DNA from: Amycolatopsis sp. FDAARGOS 1241 | GTDB taxonomy: Bacteria; Actinomycetota; Actinomycetes; Mycobacteriales; Pseudonocardiaceae | Assembly: GCF_016889705.1 (NCBI RefSeq) | Contig: NZ_CP069526.1 | Location: 8,026,001-8,090,000, forward strand | Direction of reading: 5' to 3' | Length of the DNA stretch: 64,000 bases | Shown here: one piece after another, positions 53,029 to 60,586 of the stretch | Numbering within the stretch: position 1 is the first letter of the stretch | How the letters are laid out: each line of letters begins with the position of its first letter | The notes under the pieces: generated by a model | What the model saw: only the letters and a program-made list of their open reading frames with translations | Database searches by the model: none | What the model was told of the DNA's origin: nothing | Program-made: the position numbers and the translations under genes

Positions 53029-53565
53029 GTGACCGTCGTCGAGACCGTGCTGGCCCGCACACCGGAGCCGCTGCGCTCGGTGCTCATCAAGCACCGGGAG
53101 ATGCTCAAGTTCGCGATCGTCGGCGGCACGACGTTCCTCGTGGACAACGGCGTCTGGTACCTGCTGAAGCTGTCGGTGCTGGAGCAGAAGCCGACCACGG
53201 CCAAGGCCATCGCGATCATCGTCGCGACGATCGTCTCCTACGTCCTCAACCGCGAGTGGTCCTTCCGCACGCGCGGCGGGCGCGAACGGACCCACGAGGC
53301 CGCGCTGTTCTTCGTCATCAGCGGCGTGGCCGTGGTGGTGAACCTGATCCCGCTGTACGCCTCGCGGTACGTGCTGCACCTCGAAGTGCCCTACGTCGCC
53401 CGCTTCGTGCAGGAGATCGCCGACTTCGCGAGCGGCTCCATCATCGGCATGCTGCTCGCCATGGTGTTCCGCTTCTGGGGCTTCAAGAAGTGGGTCTTCC
53501 CCGACGAACTCGGCGAACGCCGCGAACGCCGTCGCGACACGCCGGTCACGCGCCTGCCGCGCTGA
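53029..53565 (+). CDS. GtrA-family membrane protein, copy 2
   Basis: A 178-residue four-helix GtrA protein. It shares the block REWSFRTRGGRERTHEAALFF with copy 1 and similar helices (FAIVGGTTFLVDNGVWYLLKL, IIGMLLAMVFRFWGFKKWVFP). It differs from copy 1 in a longer N-terminus (TVVETVLARTPEPLRSVLIKHREML) and a basic tail. Having two copies near the glycan genes suggests separate substrates. It lies 37 bp after copy 1 and has its own leaderless box. Confidence 0.88.
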   Translation: MTVVETVLARTPEPLRSVLIKHREMLKFAIVGGTTFLVDNGVWYLLKLSVLEQKPTTAKAIAIIVATIVSYVLNREWSFRTRGGRERTHEAALFFVISGVAVVVNLIPLYASRYVLHLEVPYVARFVQEIADFASGSIIGMLLAMVFRFWGFKKWVFPDELGERRERRRDTPVTRLPR

Positions 53566-53608
53566 AGTGGGTGCTCGCGGACATGTAGTTGTCTAGCGTC
53601 ATGTTCAT
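53546..53608 (-). CDS. Candidate 20-residue peptide
   Basis: On the minus strand an AAGGAAGGG site lies 5 nt before an ATG at 53608, opening a 20-codon ORF (MNMTLDNYM, then a Ser/Ala/His-rich end) that stops at 53546 inside the antisense of gtrA copy 2. The strong ribosome site is the only support. No partner gene follows. It could be a leader or chance. 53609-53852 has no other supported gene. Confidence 0.3.
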   Translation of the reverse strand: MNMTLDNYMSASTHFSAAGA

Positions 53609-53852
53609 CGTTGCCCTTCCTTGAGAGACGCCGCCCGGCTTCGACCGGGACCGGCGGGACGAAGCCGAGGTGATCGCCGAGCGCGAAGAGGACCGGGCCC
53701 CGGTGGGCACCGGTTGGCCCCTTTTCCGTCTCGTGCCTGGGCACGTCCGGGGTTGTGCCCTGGTACCCCACGTGCCGTTCTGACCACCGCCCGCGTGCCG
53801 TCCCCCGCGCACGTCCGCGTGCGGTTTCGGCCTGATCTCAAGGAGTTCTGGA

Positions 53853-54687
53853 GTGATCCTCGTTCTCGGCGCCACCGGCAAGGTCGGCTGCGCCCTCGTC
53901 CCCGCCCTGCTCGACGCCGGCGCGCCCGTGCGCGCCCTCACGCGCGACCCGCGCCGGCACCTCATCGACCCGCGCGCCGAGGTCGTGCGCGGCGACCTCG
54001 ACGACACCGCGGCGCTGCCCCGGCTGCTCGACGGCGTGCGCCGCGTCTTCGTCCTCACCCCCGGCCACGGCGGCGACGGCGCGGCCCAGGAGAGCGCGCT
54101 CGCGCACGCCGCCGCCCGCACCGGCGTGCGCCACCTCGTCAAGCTGCCCACCACCGGCGTCCACTTCGGACAGACCGATCCCATTACGCGCGCCCACGCC
54201 CGCGCCGAGCGGGCGATCCGCGCCACCGGTCCCGCGTGGACGATCCTGCGGCCCGGCACCTTCATGGACAACCGCCGCGCGTGGCTGCAGTCCGCGCGGG
54301 CCGCCGGCGCCGTGCACGTGCCCGAAGGCGATCCGGCGTCGGCGCTGATCCACCCGCGCGACATCGCCGCCGTCGCCACGCTCGTGCTCACCACACCCGG
54401 CCACGAGGTGCGACCTACTCGCTCACCGGCGGCGAGGCGCTCACCCCCGCCCAGCAGGTCGCCATCCTCGGCGACGCGCTGGGCCGACGGCTCCGGTACG
54501 TCGAGGAACCCGAAGTCGCCGCCCGCGCGCGAATGCTCGCGCAGGGCTGGCCCGCCCAGGCGGTCGACGGGTCCGTCGAGCTGAAACGCCAGCCGCCGGC
54601 CGCGAAGACGTCGTCTTCGACACGGTGGAACGCCTGCTCGGCCGCAAACCGCTCACGTTCGCCGACTGGGCCCGCGAACTCGGCTAA
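53853..54687 (+). pseudogene. NmrA-like NAD(P)-binding protein broken by frameshifts
   Basis: GTG at 53853, after AAGGAG, opens VLGATGKVGCALVPALL (Rossmann loop), VRGDLDDTAALPRLL, LPTTGVHFGQTDP and ILRPGTFMDN, typical of NmrA/azoreductase-like SDR proteins. Near 54408 the frame moves to ATYSLTGGEALTPAQQVAILG and, near 54600, again to EDVVFDTVERLLGRKPLTFADWARELG, ending at 54687. Two shifts in 280 codons suggest decay, or assembly errors. Confidence 0.72.
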
Positions 54688-55973
54688 CGCGGCACCGGCT
54701 CCGCCGGCCAGCGGACCTCACCCACGTCGTCCGGGCGCGGGACCTTGAGGAACAGGCTGAAGATCGCCGGGCGTTTGTTGGACAGTTCGAGGCGGCCGCC
54801 GTCGGCTTCGACGAGGGCGCGGGCCAAGGCGAGGCCGACGCCGGTGGAGCCGCCGCCGGAGAACCCGCGTTCGAAGATGTGCGGGGCGATCTCGTCGGGC
54901 ACGCCGGAGCCGGTGTCGCCCACCTCGATGACCACCGTGGCGTCGGATTCGCCGCGGCGGGCCGCCAGCGTCACGGTGCCGGCGCCGTGGCGCAGGGCGT
55001 TGTCCAGCAGCACGCCGACGACCTCGCGCAGCCGCGCCGGAGTGGCGCGGGCCATGAGCCCGTCGGCGATCTTCAACCGCAGGTTGCGACCCTCGACGCG
55101 CAGCAGCTGCCGCCACTCCTCGGCGATCTCGGGCAGCGTCGCGGGCAGGTCCACGGGCTCGGCGTCCACCTCGCGCGCCGCGCGGGCCGCGGCGAGCAGC
55201 TCGTCCAGCGCCTCGGCCAGGCGGTCGGCCTGTTCCTGCGCGGCGCGCGACTCCTCGACGACGTCGGGGTCCTCGTGCACGGTCAGCGGTTCCAGCCGCA
55301 GCTGCAGCGCGGTGAGCCGGCTGCGCAGCTGGTGCGAGACGTCGCCCACGAGCTGGCGCTCTCGCTGCACGAGCTGAGCCAGCGCCGAAGCCGACGTGTC
55401 CAGGGCCTCGGCGACCATGTCCAGCTCGGCCACGCGGTATCGGCCCGGGTCGGGCCGGAAGTCACCGCCGCCGAGGCGCGACGCGCGATCGGCGACGTGC
55501 CGCAGCGGCTTCGCGAGCCGCCGCGCGGTCACCGTCGCGACCACCGCGCCGGTGCCGACGGACAGCACCACCAGCAGCACGACGAGCAGCGTCACCTGCG
55601 TCTGCTTGGTCCGGACGGGACCGCTCGGGATCGCCAGCACGACCTCGCCGCGCCGGGCCGTCGGCACGCGCTCGACGACGGGATCGGGACCCGGGTCGAC
55701 GCCGAGGTGCTTTTCGATCAGGCCGTCGCCGCGGACCTCCAGGAAAGCGCCATGCGGCACCCCCACACGGAACTGTTCGATGTCGACCTGCTGGCCGTTG
55801 GCCACCTCGGTGTCGACGGTCGCGGCGATGCTGCGCGCGCGTTCGGCGAGGCTCTCGCGGTTGAGGTTCTCCACCAGCCGCCACGCGGTGACGCCCAGCG
55901 GGATGCCGAGCACCGCGGCCGTGACCAGCACGGCCAGCAGGATGGCCATCAGAATGCGGCGGCGCATGCTCAT
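54684..55973 (-). CDS. Sensor histidine kinase
   Basis: A 429-residue membrane kinase: helix 1 at about 10-30 (ILMAILLAVLVTAAVLGIPLG), an extracellular sensor of about 100 residues, helix 2 near 145-168, a HAMP segment (TARRLAKPLRHVADRASRL), the phospho-His in VGDVSHQLRSRL, and the ATP-binding end (VLLDNALRHGAGTVTLAARRG; VGDTGSGVPDEIAPHIFERGFS; STGVGLALARALVEADGG). It follows its response regulator by 11 bp. The signal is unknown. Confidence 0.9.
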   Translation of the reverse strand: MSMRRRILMAILLAVLVTAAVLGIPLGVTAWRLVENLNRESLAERARSIAATVDTEVANGQQVDIEQFRVGVPHGAFLEVRGDGLIEKHLGVDPGPDPVVERVPTARRGEVVLAIPSGPVRTKQTQVTLLVVLLVVLSVGTGAVVATVTARRLAKPLRHVADRASRLGGGDFRPDPGRYRVAELDMVAEALDTSASALAQLVQRERQLVGDVSHQLRSRLTALQLRLEPLTVHEDPDVVEESRAAQEQADRLAEALDELLAAARAAREVDAEPVDLPATLPEIAEEWRQLLRVEGRNLRLKIADGLMARATPARLREVVGVLLDNALRHGAGTVTLAARRGESDATVVIEVGDTGSGVPDEIAPHIFERGFSGGGSTGVGLALARALVEADGGRLELSNKRPAIFSLFLKVPRPDDVGEVRWPAEPVPR

Positions 55974-55984
55974 CGCCAGACGAT

Positions 55985-56692
55985 TCAGTCGACGTTGAAG
56001 CGGAACCCGACACCACGGACGGTCGCGATGCGCCGTTCGCCGTCGGAGTGCGTGGATTTCGCCGGTCGCCCGGCCGCTTCGTCGGCCGCGACGGCGAGTT
56101 TGCGGCGCAGCCACGACATGTGCATGTCGAGCGTCTTCGAGGTCTTCGACTCCAGGTCGTTCCACACCTCGGCGAGGATCTCGTCGCGGCTCACGACCTG
56201 GCCCGCCCGGCTCATCAGCACGCGCAGGAGCTCGAACTCCTTGTTCGCCAGCTGCACCTCGTGCAGGTCGACGGTCACGAGCCGCGCACCCAGGTCCATG
56301 CGGACGCCGCCGGCCTCGAGCACCTCGGGCACCCGCCGGCGCAGCAGCGCGCGGATGCGGGCGAGCAGCTCCGCCAACCGGAACGGCTTGGCCACGTAGT
56401 CGTCGGCCCCCGCGTCGAGCCCGACGACGAAGTCGACCTCGTCGGTGCGGGCCGTGAGCATGAGCACCGGCAGCTCCGTGCCGCCCGCCCGCAGGCGGCG
56501 GCACACCTCGAGCCCGTCCATGCCGGGCAACCCGAGGTCGAGCACGAGCAGGTCGACGCGGTGGGCGGCCGTCGCGTCCATGACCGCGGGGCCGTCGGTG
56601 ACGACCTCCACCTCGTACCCCTCTCGCTGCAGCGCCCGGGACAGCGGCTCGGCGATGGTGGGGTCGTCTTCGGCAAGTAGGACCATGCTCAC
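55985..56692 (-). CDS. OmpR/PhoB-family response regulator
   Basis: A 235-residue regulator. The receiver (residues 1-120) has the acidic pair in LLAEDDPTIAE, the phospho-acceptor Asp in LLVLDLGLPGMDGLEV, Thr in LMLTARTDE and Lys in YVAKPFRLAEL. The C-terminal winged helix (about 130-230) has EFELLRVLMSRAGQVVSRDEIL and SKTLDMHMSWLRRKL. The GTG at 56692 has TAAGGT 7 nt upstream; an ATG 6 nt further in is an alternative. It pairs with the kinase downstream. Confidence 0.92.
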   Translation of the reverse strand: MSMVLLAEDDPTIAEPLSRALQREGYEVEVVTDGPAVMDATAAHRVDLLVLDLGLPGMDGLEVCRRLRAGGTELPVLMLTARTDEVDFVVGLDAGADDYVAKPFRLAELLARIRALLRRRVPEVLEAGGVRMDLGARLVTVDLHEVQLANKEFELLRVLMSRAGQVVSRDEILAEVWNDLESKTSKTLDMHMSWLRRKLAVAADEAAGRPAKSTHSDGERRIATVRGVGFRFNVD

Positions 56693-56699
56693 CTGAGCA

Positions 56700-56705
56700 A
56701 CCTTA
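56700..56705 (-). promoter_or_regulatory. -10-like box of leaderless response regulator
   Basis: TAAGGT on the minus strand ends 7 nt before the GTG at 56692. AAGG could also act as a ribosome site at a longer distance. Confidence 0.4.
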
Positions 56706-56728
56706 CGGCGAACACCCGTGAAACCATC

Positions 56729-57517
56729 GTGACCGTGCCTGGCTACGAGGATGATCTGACCCTTGCCACCCGGCTGGCTGACGCCGCCGACGCGATCACC
56801 ACAGCGCGTTTCCGCGCGCTCGACCTTTCGGTGTCCCGCAAACCGGACCGCACCCCGGTGACCGACGCCGACACCGCCGTCGAGGACGCGATCCGTGCGA
56901 TCCTCGCCACAGAGCGTCCCGGCGACGCCGTCGCGGGCGAGGAGCGCGGTGGGACCGCCGGCGCCACCGGCCGCGCCTGGGTGCTCGACCCCATCGACGG
57001 GACCAAGAACTTCCTGCGCGGCGTCCCGGTCTGGGCCACGCTGATCGCACTGGTCGCGGACGGCAACCCGGTCGTCGGCATGATCAGCGCACCCCTGCTC
57101 GGCCGCCGCTGGTGGGCGTCGAAGGGCGACGGCGCGCACAGCAGCGACAGCGCCGGCACGCGCGAGCTGTCGGTGTCGTCGGTGGCTTCGCTGGAGGACG
57201 CGTACGTGTCCACGACGGACTTGAACACGTGGACCGAGTACCACTCCCGCGAGAAGTACCTCGCGCTCACCGAGACTTGCTGGGAATCCCGCGCCTTCGG
57301 TGACTTCTGGCAGCACTGCCTCGTCGCGGAAGGCGCACTCGACCTCGCCGCCGAGTGCATCGTCAACCCGTGGGACGTCGCGGCGGCGCAGGTGATCGTC
57401 ACCGAAGCCGGCGGGCGCTTCAGCGACCTGGCCGGGGTGGCGACCTACGAAGGCGGCTCGGCGTTGTCCAGCAACGGCTTGGTGCACGACGCCGCGCTGG
57501 CGGTGCTCAAGCGCTAG
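56729..57517 (+). CDS. hisN: Histidinol-phosphatase / inositol monophosphatase family
   Basis: A 262-residue Mg-dependent phosphatase. The metal-binding motif VLDPIDGTKNFLRG (DPIDGT) at about 87-100, an upstream AGEERGG Glu and the C-terminal NPWDVAAAQVIVTEAGG agree with HisN-type enzymes of histidine synthesis; a broader inositol-phosphatase specificity is possible. GTG at 56729 has no clear ribosome site. It is divergent from the response regulator and overlaps the HxlR gene tail-to-tail by 11 bp. Confidence 0.85.
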   Translation: MTVPGYEDDLTLATRLADAADAITTARFRALDLSVSRKPDRTPVTDADTAVEDAIRAILATERPGDAVAGEERGGTAGATGRAWVLDPIDGTKNFLRGVPVWATLIALVADGNPVVGMISAPLLGRRWWASKGDGAHSSDSAGTRELSVSSVASLEDAYVSTTDLNTWTEYHSREKYLALTETCWESRAFGDFWQHCLVAEGALDLAAECIVNPWDVAAAQVIVTEAGGRFSDLAGVATYEGGSALSSNGLVHDAALAVLKR

Positions 57518-57833
57518 GCAGGTGCTCCTCGGCCCAGTCCGACAGCTGGGCCAGCACCGGCAGCAGCGCCTGCCCGGAATCGGTGAGCCGGTACGACACG
57601 GCCACCGGGGGACCTTCGAACACCGTGCGCTGCACCAGACCGGCATCGACGAGGGTCGTCAGCCGCTCGGACAGCACCGAGTCGCTGACCTTCCCGACGG
57701 CGCGCGACAGCTGCCGGAACCCCGACGCGCCGCGGCCGAGCTGACCGATCAGCAAACCCGTCCAGCGCATGCCCAGGATCGAGAAGGCGCGGGTCAGCGC
57801 AGCGTCGCCACGTACGCAGTCCTCATCCGACAC
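57507..57833 (-). CDS. HxlR-family regulator
   Basis: A 108-residue winged-helix protein of the HxlR type (SILGMRWTGLLIGQLGRGASGFRQLSRAVGKVSDSVLSERLTTLVDAGLV), small one-domain regulators that often sense electrophiles or oxidants. An N-terminal Cys (SDEDCVRGDAAL) at the usual position could be the redox switch. It is divergent from the LLM oxidoreductase at 57913, with palindromes in between. The GTG start has TAAGAT 7 nt upstream. Confidence 0.88.
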   Translation of the reverse strand: MSDEDCVRGDAALTRAFSILGMRWTGLLIGQLGRGASGFRQLSRAVGKVSDSVLSERLTTLVDAGLVQRTVFEGPPVAVSYRLTDSGQALLPVLAQLSDWAEEHLPSA

Positions 57834-57840
57834 CCGCGGG

Positions 57841-57885
57841 ATCTTACTCGACGCGAGTTGCTTCGCTTTTCGAAGTCGATACTCT
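57841..57885. promoter_or_regulatory. Palindromic operators and divergent promoters
   Basis: ACTCG-acg-CGAGT (57846-57858) and CTTCG-N5-CGAAG (57861-57875) are perfect inverted repeats between HxlR and the oxidoreductase. Plus-strand TTGCTT (57858-57863) and TACTCT (57880-57885), 16 nt apart, form a likely promoter; minus-strand TAAGAT (57841-57846) serves the HxlR gene. HxlR binding here is inferred. Confidence 0.5.
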
Positions 57886-57912
57886 TGGCGTAGTCACACA
57901 TCGGAGGTGTTC

Positions 57913-58806
57913 GTGAAGATCGGGTTCACGCTGCCGCAAACCGGCGCGGTCGCGAAGCAGGCCAGGCAGGTCGCGCGGTACTCGCGCGAAGCGGAGCAGC
58001 TGGGGGCCGCCAGCCTGTGGGTGATCGACCGCGCACTGGCTCCGGTCGAGCCGAAGGTCGGCTACAACGGCGCAGACACGTTCCCCGCGGAGTTCGACGC
58101 GATCCTCGACCCGTTCGCGCTGCTGGCGGTCGCCGCGAGCGCGACCGAACGAGTCGCCATCGGGTCCAACATCCTCAACACGCCGTGGTACTCACCGGTC
58201 CTGCTCGCCCGGACGCTGACGACCCTCGACCTGCTCAGCGACGGCCGGCTCATCCCTGGCCTGGGCGTCGGCTGGTCGCCGGACGAGTTCGAGGCGATCG
58301 GCGTGCCGATGACCGAGCGCGGCGCGCGGTTCGACGAAATCCTCGACGTGCTCGACGAGCTGTGGACCGCCGATCCCGCGGCGCACTCCGGGAAGTTCTG
58401 GCAGATCCCCGCCACGCGCTCGGCGTTGAAGCCGGTGCGCAAACCCCCGGTCTACCTCGCGGGCTTCTCGCCGTCGGCGATGCGCCGGGTCGCGCGCCGC
58501 GCCGCGGGCTGGCTACCCGCCGTCGTCCCGCCGCACATGACCGACCTCGACTCCGCCGTGACCAAGCCGCTGGCCACGATCCGCGAGCTGGCCGCCGAAG
58601 CCGGGCGCGATCCCTCCGAACTGGACGCGATCCTGCGGATCTACCCGACGGAACGCAGCAGCGAGGTCGTCGCGCAGGTCGCCGACACGATCAAGCGCGT
58701 CGAGCAGGAAACCGAGGTGCGCCACGTTCTCGTCGACCTCATGTACCAAGCGGACGACGTCGACGACTTGCTCGGGCTCGTCGAAGGCGTGCTGAAAGCT
58801 AGTTAG
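57913..58806 (+). CDS. LLM-class F420-dependent oxidoreductase
   Basis: A 297-residue luciferase-like TIM-barrel protein of the F420-binding group (IGFTLPQTGAVAKQARQVARYSREAEQLG at the start, VAIGSNILNTPWYSPVLLARTLTTLD, GRLIPGLGVGWSPDEFEAIGV, PPVYLAGFSPSAMRRVARRAAGWLPA). GGAGG lies 5 nt before the GTG. It is divergent from HxlR, its likely regulator. F420 made by FbiA/FbiB in this window would be its cofactor. The substrate is unknown. It overlaps the next gene tail-to-tail by 8 bp. Confidence 0.88.
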   Translation: MKIGFTLPQTGAVAKQARQVARYSREAEQLGAASLWVIDRALAPVEPKVGYNGADTFPAEFDAILDPFALLAVAASATERVAIGSNILNTPWYSPVLLARTLTTLDLLSDGRLIPGLGVGWSPDEFEAIGVPMTERGARFDEILDVLDELWTADPAAHSGKFWQIPATRSALKPVRKPPVYLAGFSPSAMRRVARRAAGWLPAVVPPHMTDLDSAVTKPLATIRELAAEAGRDPSELDAILRIYPTERSSEVVAQVADTIKRVEQETEVRHVLVDLMYQADDVDDLLGLVEGVLKAS

Positions 58807-59062
58807 CGCCGGGGAGCACGCCCACCGCGCCGCGGGCGACCTGGGACCACGCTAGGCGGCCGAACAGGTAGTGGCACGCGACCTGTTCGGACGTGAAGCG
58901 GGCCCAGTCGTAACGGTTGCCCTGCTCGCGCCAGAAAACCTCCCAGCCCTCGCCGTCGGCGGGCATGAGGCACCAGGCGTTGTCGGTTTCGGCACCGACG
59001 GAGACGACTTCCGCGGGGACGCCCAGGCGGTCGAGCCACCGGCGGATCGACTGGGTGTTCAA
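58799..59062 (-). CDS. Candidate immunity protein for the TNT-type toxin
   Basis: An 87-residue protein (starting NTQSIRRWLDRLGVPAEVVSVG, with WCLMPADGEGWEVFWREQG and ACHYLFGRLAWSQVARG). The TTG at 59062 overlaps the stop of the toxin gene (TTGA) and has GGGAGG upstream, so it is tightly coupled to it. Its length and position are as expected for a small protein that blocks the NADase domain. I do not recognise the fold; the immunity role is inferred from position. Confidence 0.65.
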   Translation of the reverse strand: MNTQSIRRWLDRLGVPAEVVSVGAETDNAWCLMPADGEGWEVFWREQGNRYDWARFTSEQVACHYLFGRLAWSQVARGAVGVLPGAN

Positions 59063-59898
59063 CGCGCCTCCCGCGTGACGTCGGCCAGGAACCCCAAGGT
59101 GACCAGCTCGTCGGCGGCCAGGACGGCACGGTACCGGACGCCGCCGCCGGGCTGGCCGAACCACTCCGGCGCGGCCGAACGCCACATCGGCACGGGCTTC
59201 ACCACGCGGTAGCGCCGGTATCCGGCGTGGCGGGCGGACTCCGGCAGCGAACGGCGCGCGAACGGCGTGCCGTCGGCGGCGAAGAGCCGGCCGTGCTCGT
59301 CGCCGAAGCGGTCGATCAGCGCGCCGCCGGGCAGGACCACGGCCGCTTCCTCACTCACCGGCGGCCAGCCCTCCTCGGCGCTTCCCGGTTCGTAGCCGTC
59401 GAAGAGCGCGGCCGGCGGCTCGGGGTCGGCGGGTGGCGCGGGCGTGCGCCGGAGGCCGCGGGTGACGTAGTCGAGCGTCTCGGTGTCGTCGAGCAAAGCC
59501 GCCTGCGGGTGGTCGAACGGCCCCCGTCCCGGCACCGGCCGCTGCACCGCGGGCCGGTCCGCGGCGACGGGCAGGTGGCCGATCGGAAACATGTGCACGA
59601 GGAACAGCGCCAGCACGCTCTCGCGTTCGGTCCGCGGCGCGCCCATGGGAGGCTGCGAAGGAGGCGCCGGCGGCTGCGGCGGCGCGTAGCCGCGGAAAAC
59701 CGGCGCCGGCGGCACGGGGTTCGCGGGCACGCGGTGCGGAGGGACGGCGCCCGGGGGCACGCGTGTCCCGGTCGGTGGGGTGGGGACGTCGTCGAAGCCG
59801 CGGTCGAGGAGGCCACTGTATTGAGCCGGGACGCGGATGGGCCCCGTCGCGGTGTCGACGGCTGGGTCGGAGCCGACCGGATCGGCCTGTTCGGACAC
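59059..59898 (-). CDS. TNT-domain (NAD glycohydrolase-type) toxin candidate
   Basis: A 279-residue protein. The N-terminal 100 residues are Pro-rich; about 95-125 hold ESVLALFLVHMFPIGHLPVA; the last 105 residues match the TNT domain: GWPPVSEEAAVVLPGGALIDRFGDEHG, GTPFARRSLP, YRRYRVVKPVPM, WFGQPGGGVRY. It resembles the C-terminal module of larger secreted toxins. In mycobacterial TNT the GGG-X-Q motif has a Gln where this protein has Arg. The GTG at 59898 follows AGAGG. No signal peptide. Confidence 0.72.
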   Translation of the reverse strand: MSEQADPVGSDPAVDTATGPIRVPAQYSGLLDRGFDDVPTPPTGTRVPPGAVPPHRVPANPVPPAPVFRGYAPPQPPAPPSQPPMGAPRTERESVLALFLVHMFPIGHLPVAADRPAVQRPVPGRGPFDHPQAALLDDTETLDYVTRGLRRTPAPPADPEPPAALFDGYEPGSAEEGWPPVSEEAAVVLPGGALIDRFGDEHGRLFAADGTPFARRSLPESARHAGYRRYRVVKPVPMWRSAAPEWFGQPGGGVRYRAVLAADELVTLGFLADVTREAR

Positions 59899-60019
59899 GG
59901 GCACCCTCTTCTCGGTCGCTCCGTCGTCAGGGAGAGACGTCCGCCGCGCCTCCCGGTTCCGCACAATTCCCCGATAGGGCGAATTTCGACACGGCACCGG
60001 ACAAGCTGGTGATTTCACC

Positions 60020-60586
60020 TTATCGGGCGGGAGCGATCTCCCGTCGCACCAACGCCCGCGCCACTCCGCGCTGTTCGACGACCGCGAAACCCGCGCCGGT
60101 GAACAAGCCCAGCGTCCCGTGGTAGAGGTCGGCGGGCGACCGGTCCCCGGCCGTCACGGGGTAACCCTCGACGGCGTCGGCGCCGTGGCCCGCGGCGTAG
60201 CCCACCGCCGCGGTCAGCAACGCGGCCGCCAGCCCGCGACGACGGCCGCGGCGGTCGACGTAGAAGCACGTCACCGACCACACGTTCCCGGAGAACTCCG
60301 AGGCCGCGACCGGAGACCGCGCCAGCCGCGGGTTGTCCGCTCGCGGCGACACCGCGACCCAGCCGAGCGGCTCGCCCTCGACGACGCCCAGCAAACCCAG
60401 CGGACGGCCCGCCCGGGCCTCGTCGCGCGTGTGCTCCTTGCGCCCGGTGCGCCCCGCGGCCTTGAACTCCGGTCCGGTGAGCCGGAAGAACGAACACCAG
60501 CAGCCGCCCTGCGCCCCGCCCGGGCCGAAGAGCCGCTCGAACAGCGGCCACGACGCGGCATCGAGCGGGACGAACTCAGCCGGCAA
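60020..60586 (-). CDS. GNAT family N-acetyltransferase
   Basis: A 188-residue GNAT protein: VWSVTCFYVDRRGRRRGLAAALLTAAVGYAAGHGADAVEGYPV is the acetyl-CoA region at about 95-140, and LYHGTLGLFTGAGFAVVEQRG ends the fold. The N-terminal block GGCWCSFFRLTGPEFKA is typical of a subgroup with conserved Trp/Cys. The TTG start at 60586 lies inside the end of the HMG-CoA lyase gene, so the two are coupled. The substrate is unknown. Confidence 0.78.
   Translation of the reverse strand: MPAEFVPLDAASWPLFERLFGPGGAQGGCWCSFFRLTGPEFKAAGRTGRKEHTRDEARAGRPLGLLGVVEGEPLGWVAVSPRADNPRLARSPVAASEFSGNVWSVTCFYVDRRGRRRGLAAALLTAAVGYAAGHGADAVEGYPVTAGDRSPADLYHGTLGLFTGAGFAVVEQRGVARALVRREIAPAR

Noticed and set aside
54879..56399. 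506-codon plus-strand ORF
   Set aside because: Antisense to the clear kinase and response regulator genes.
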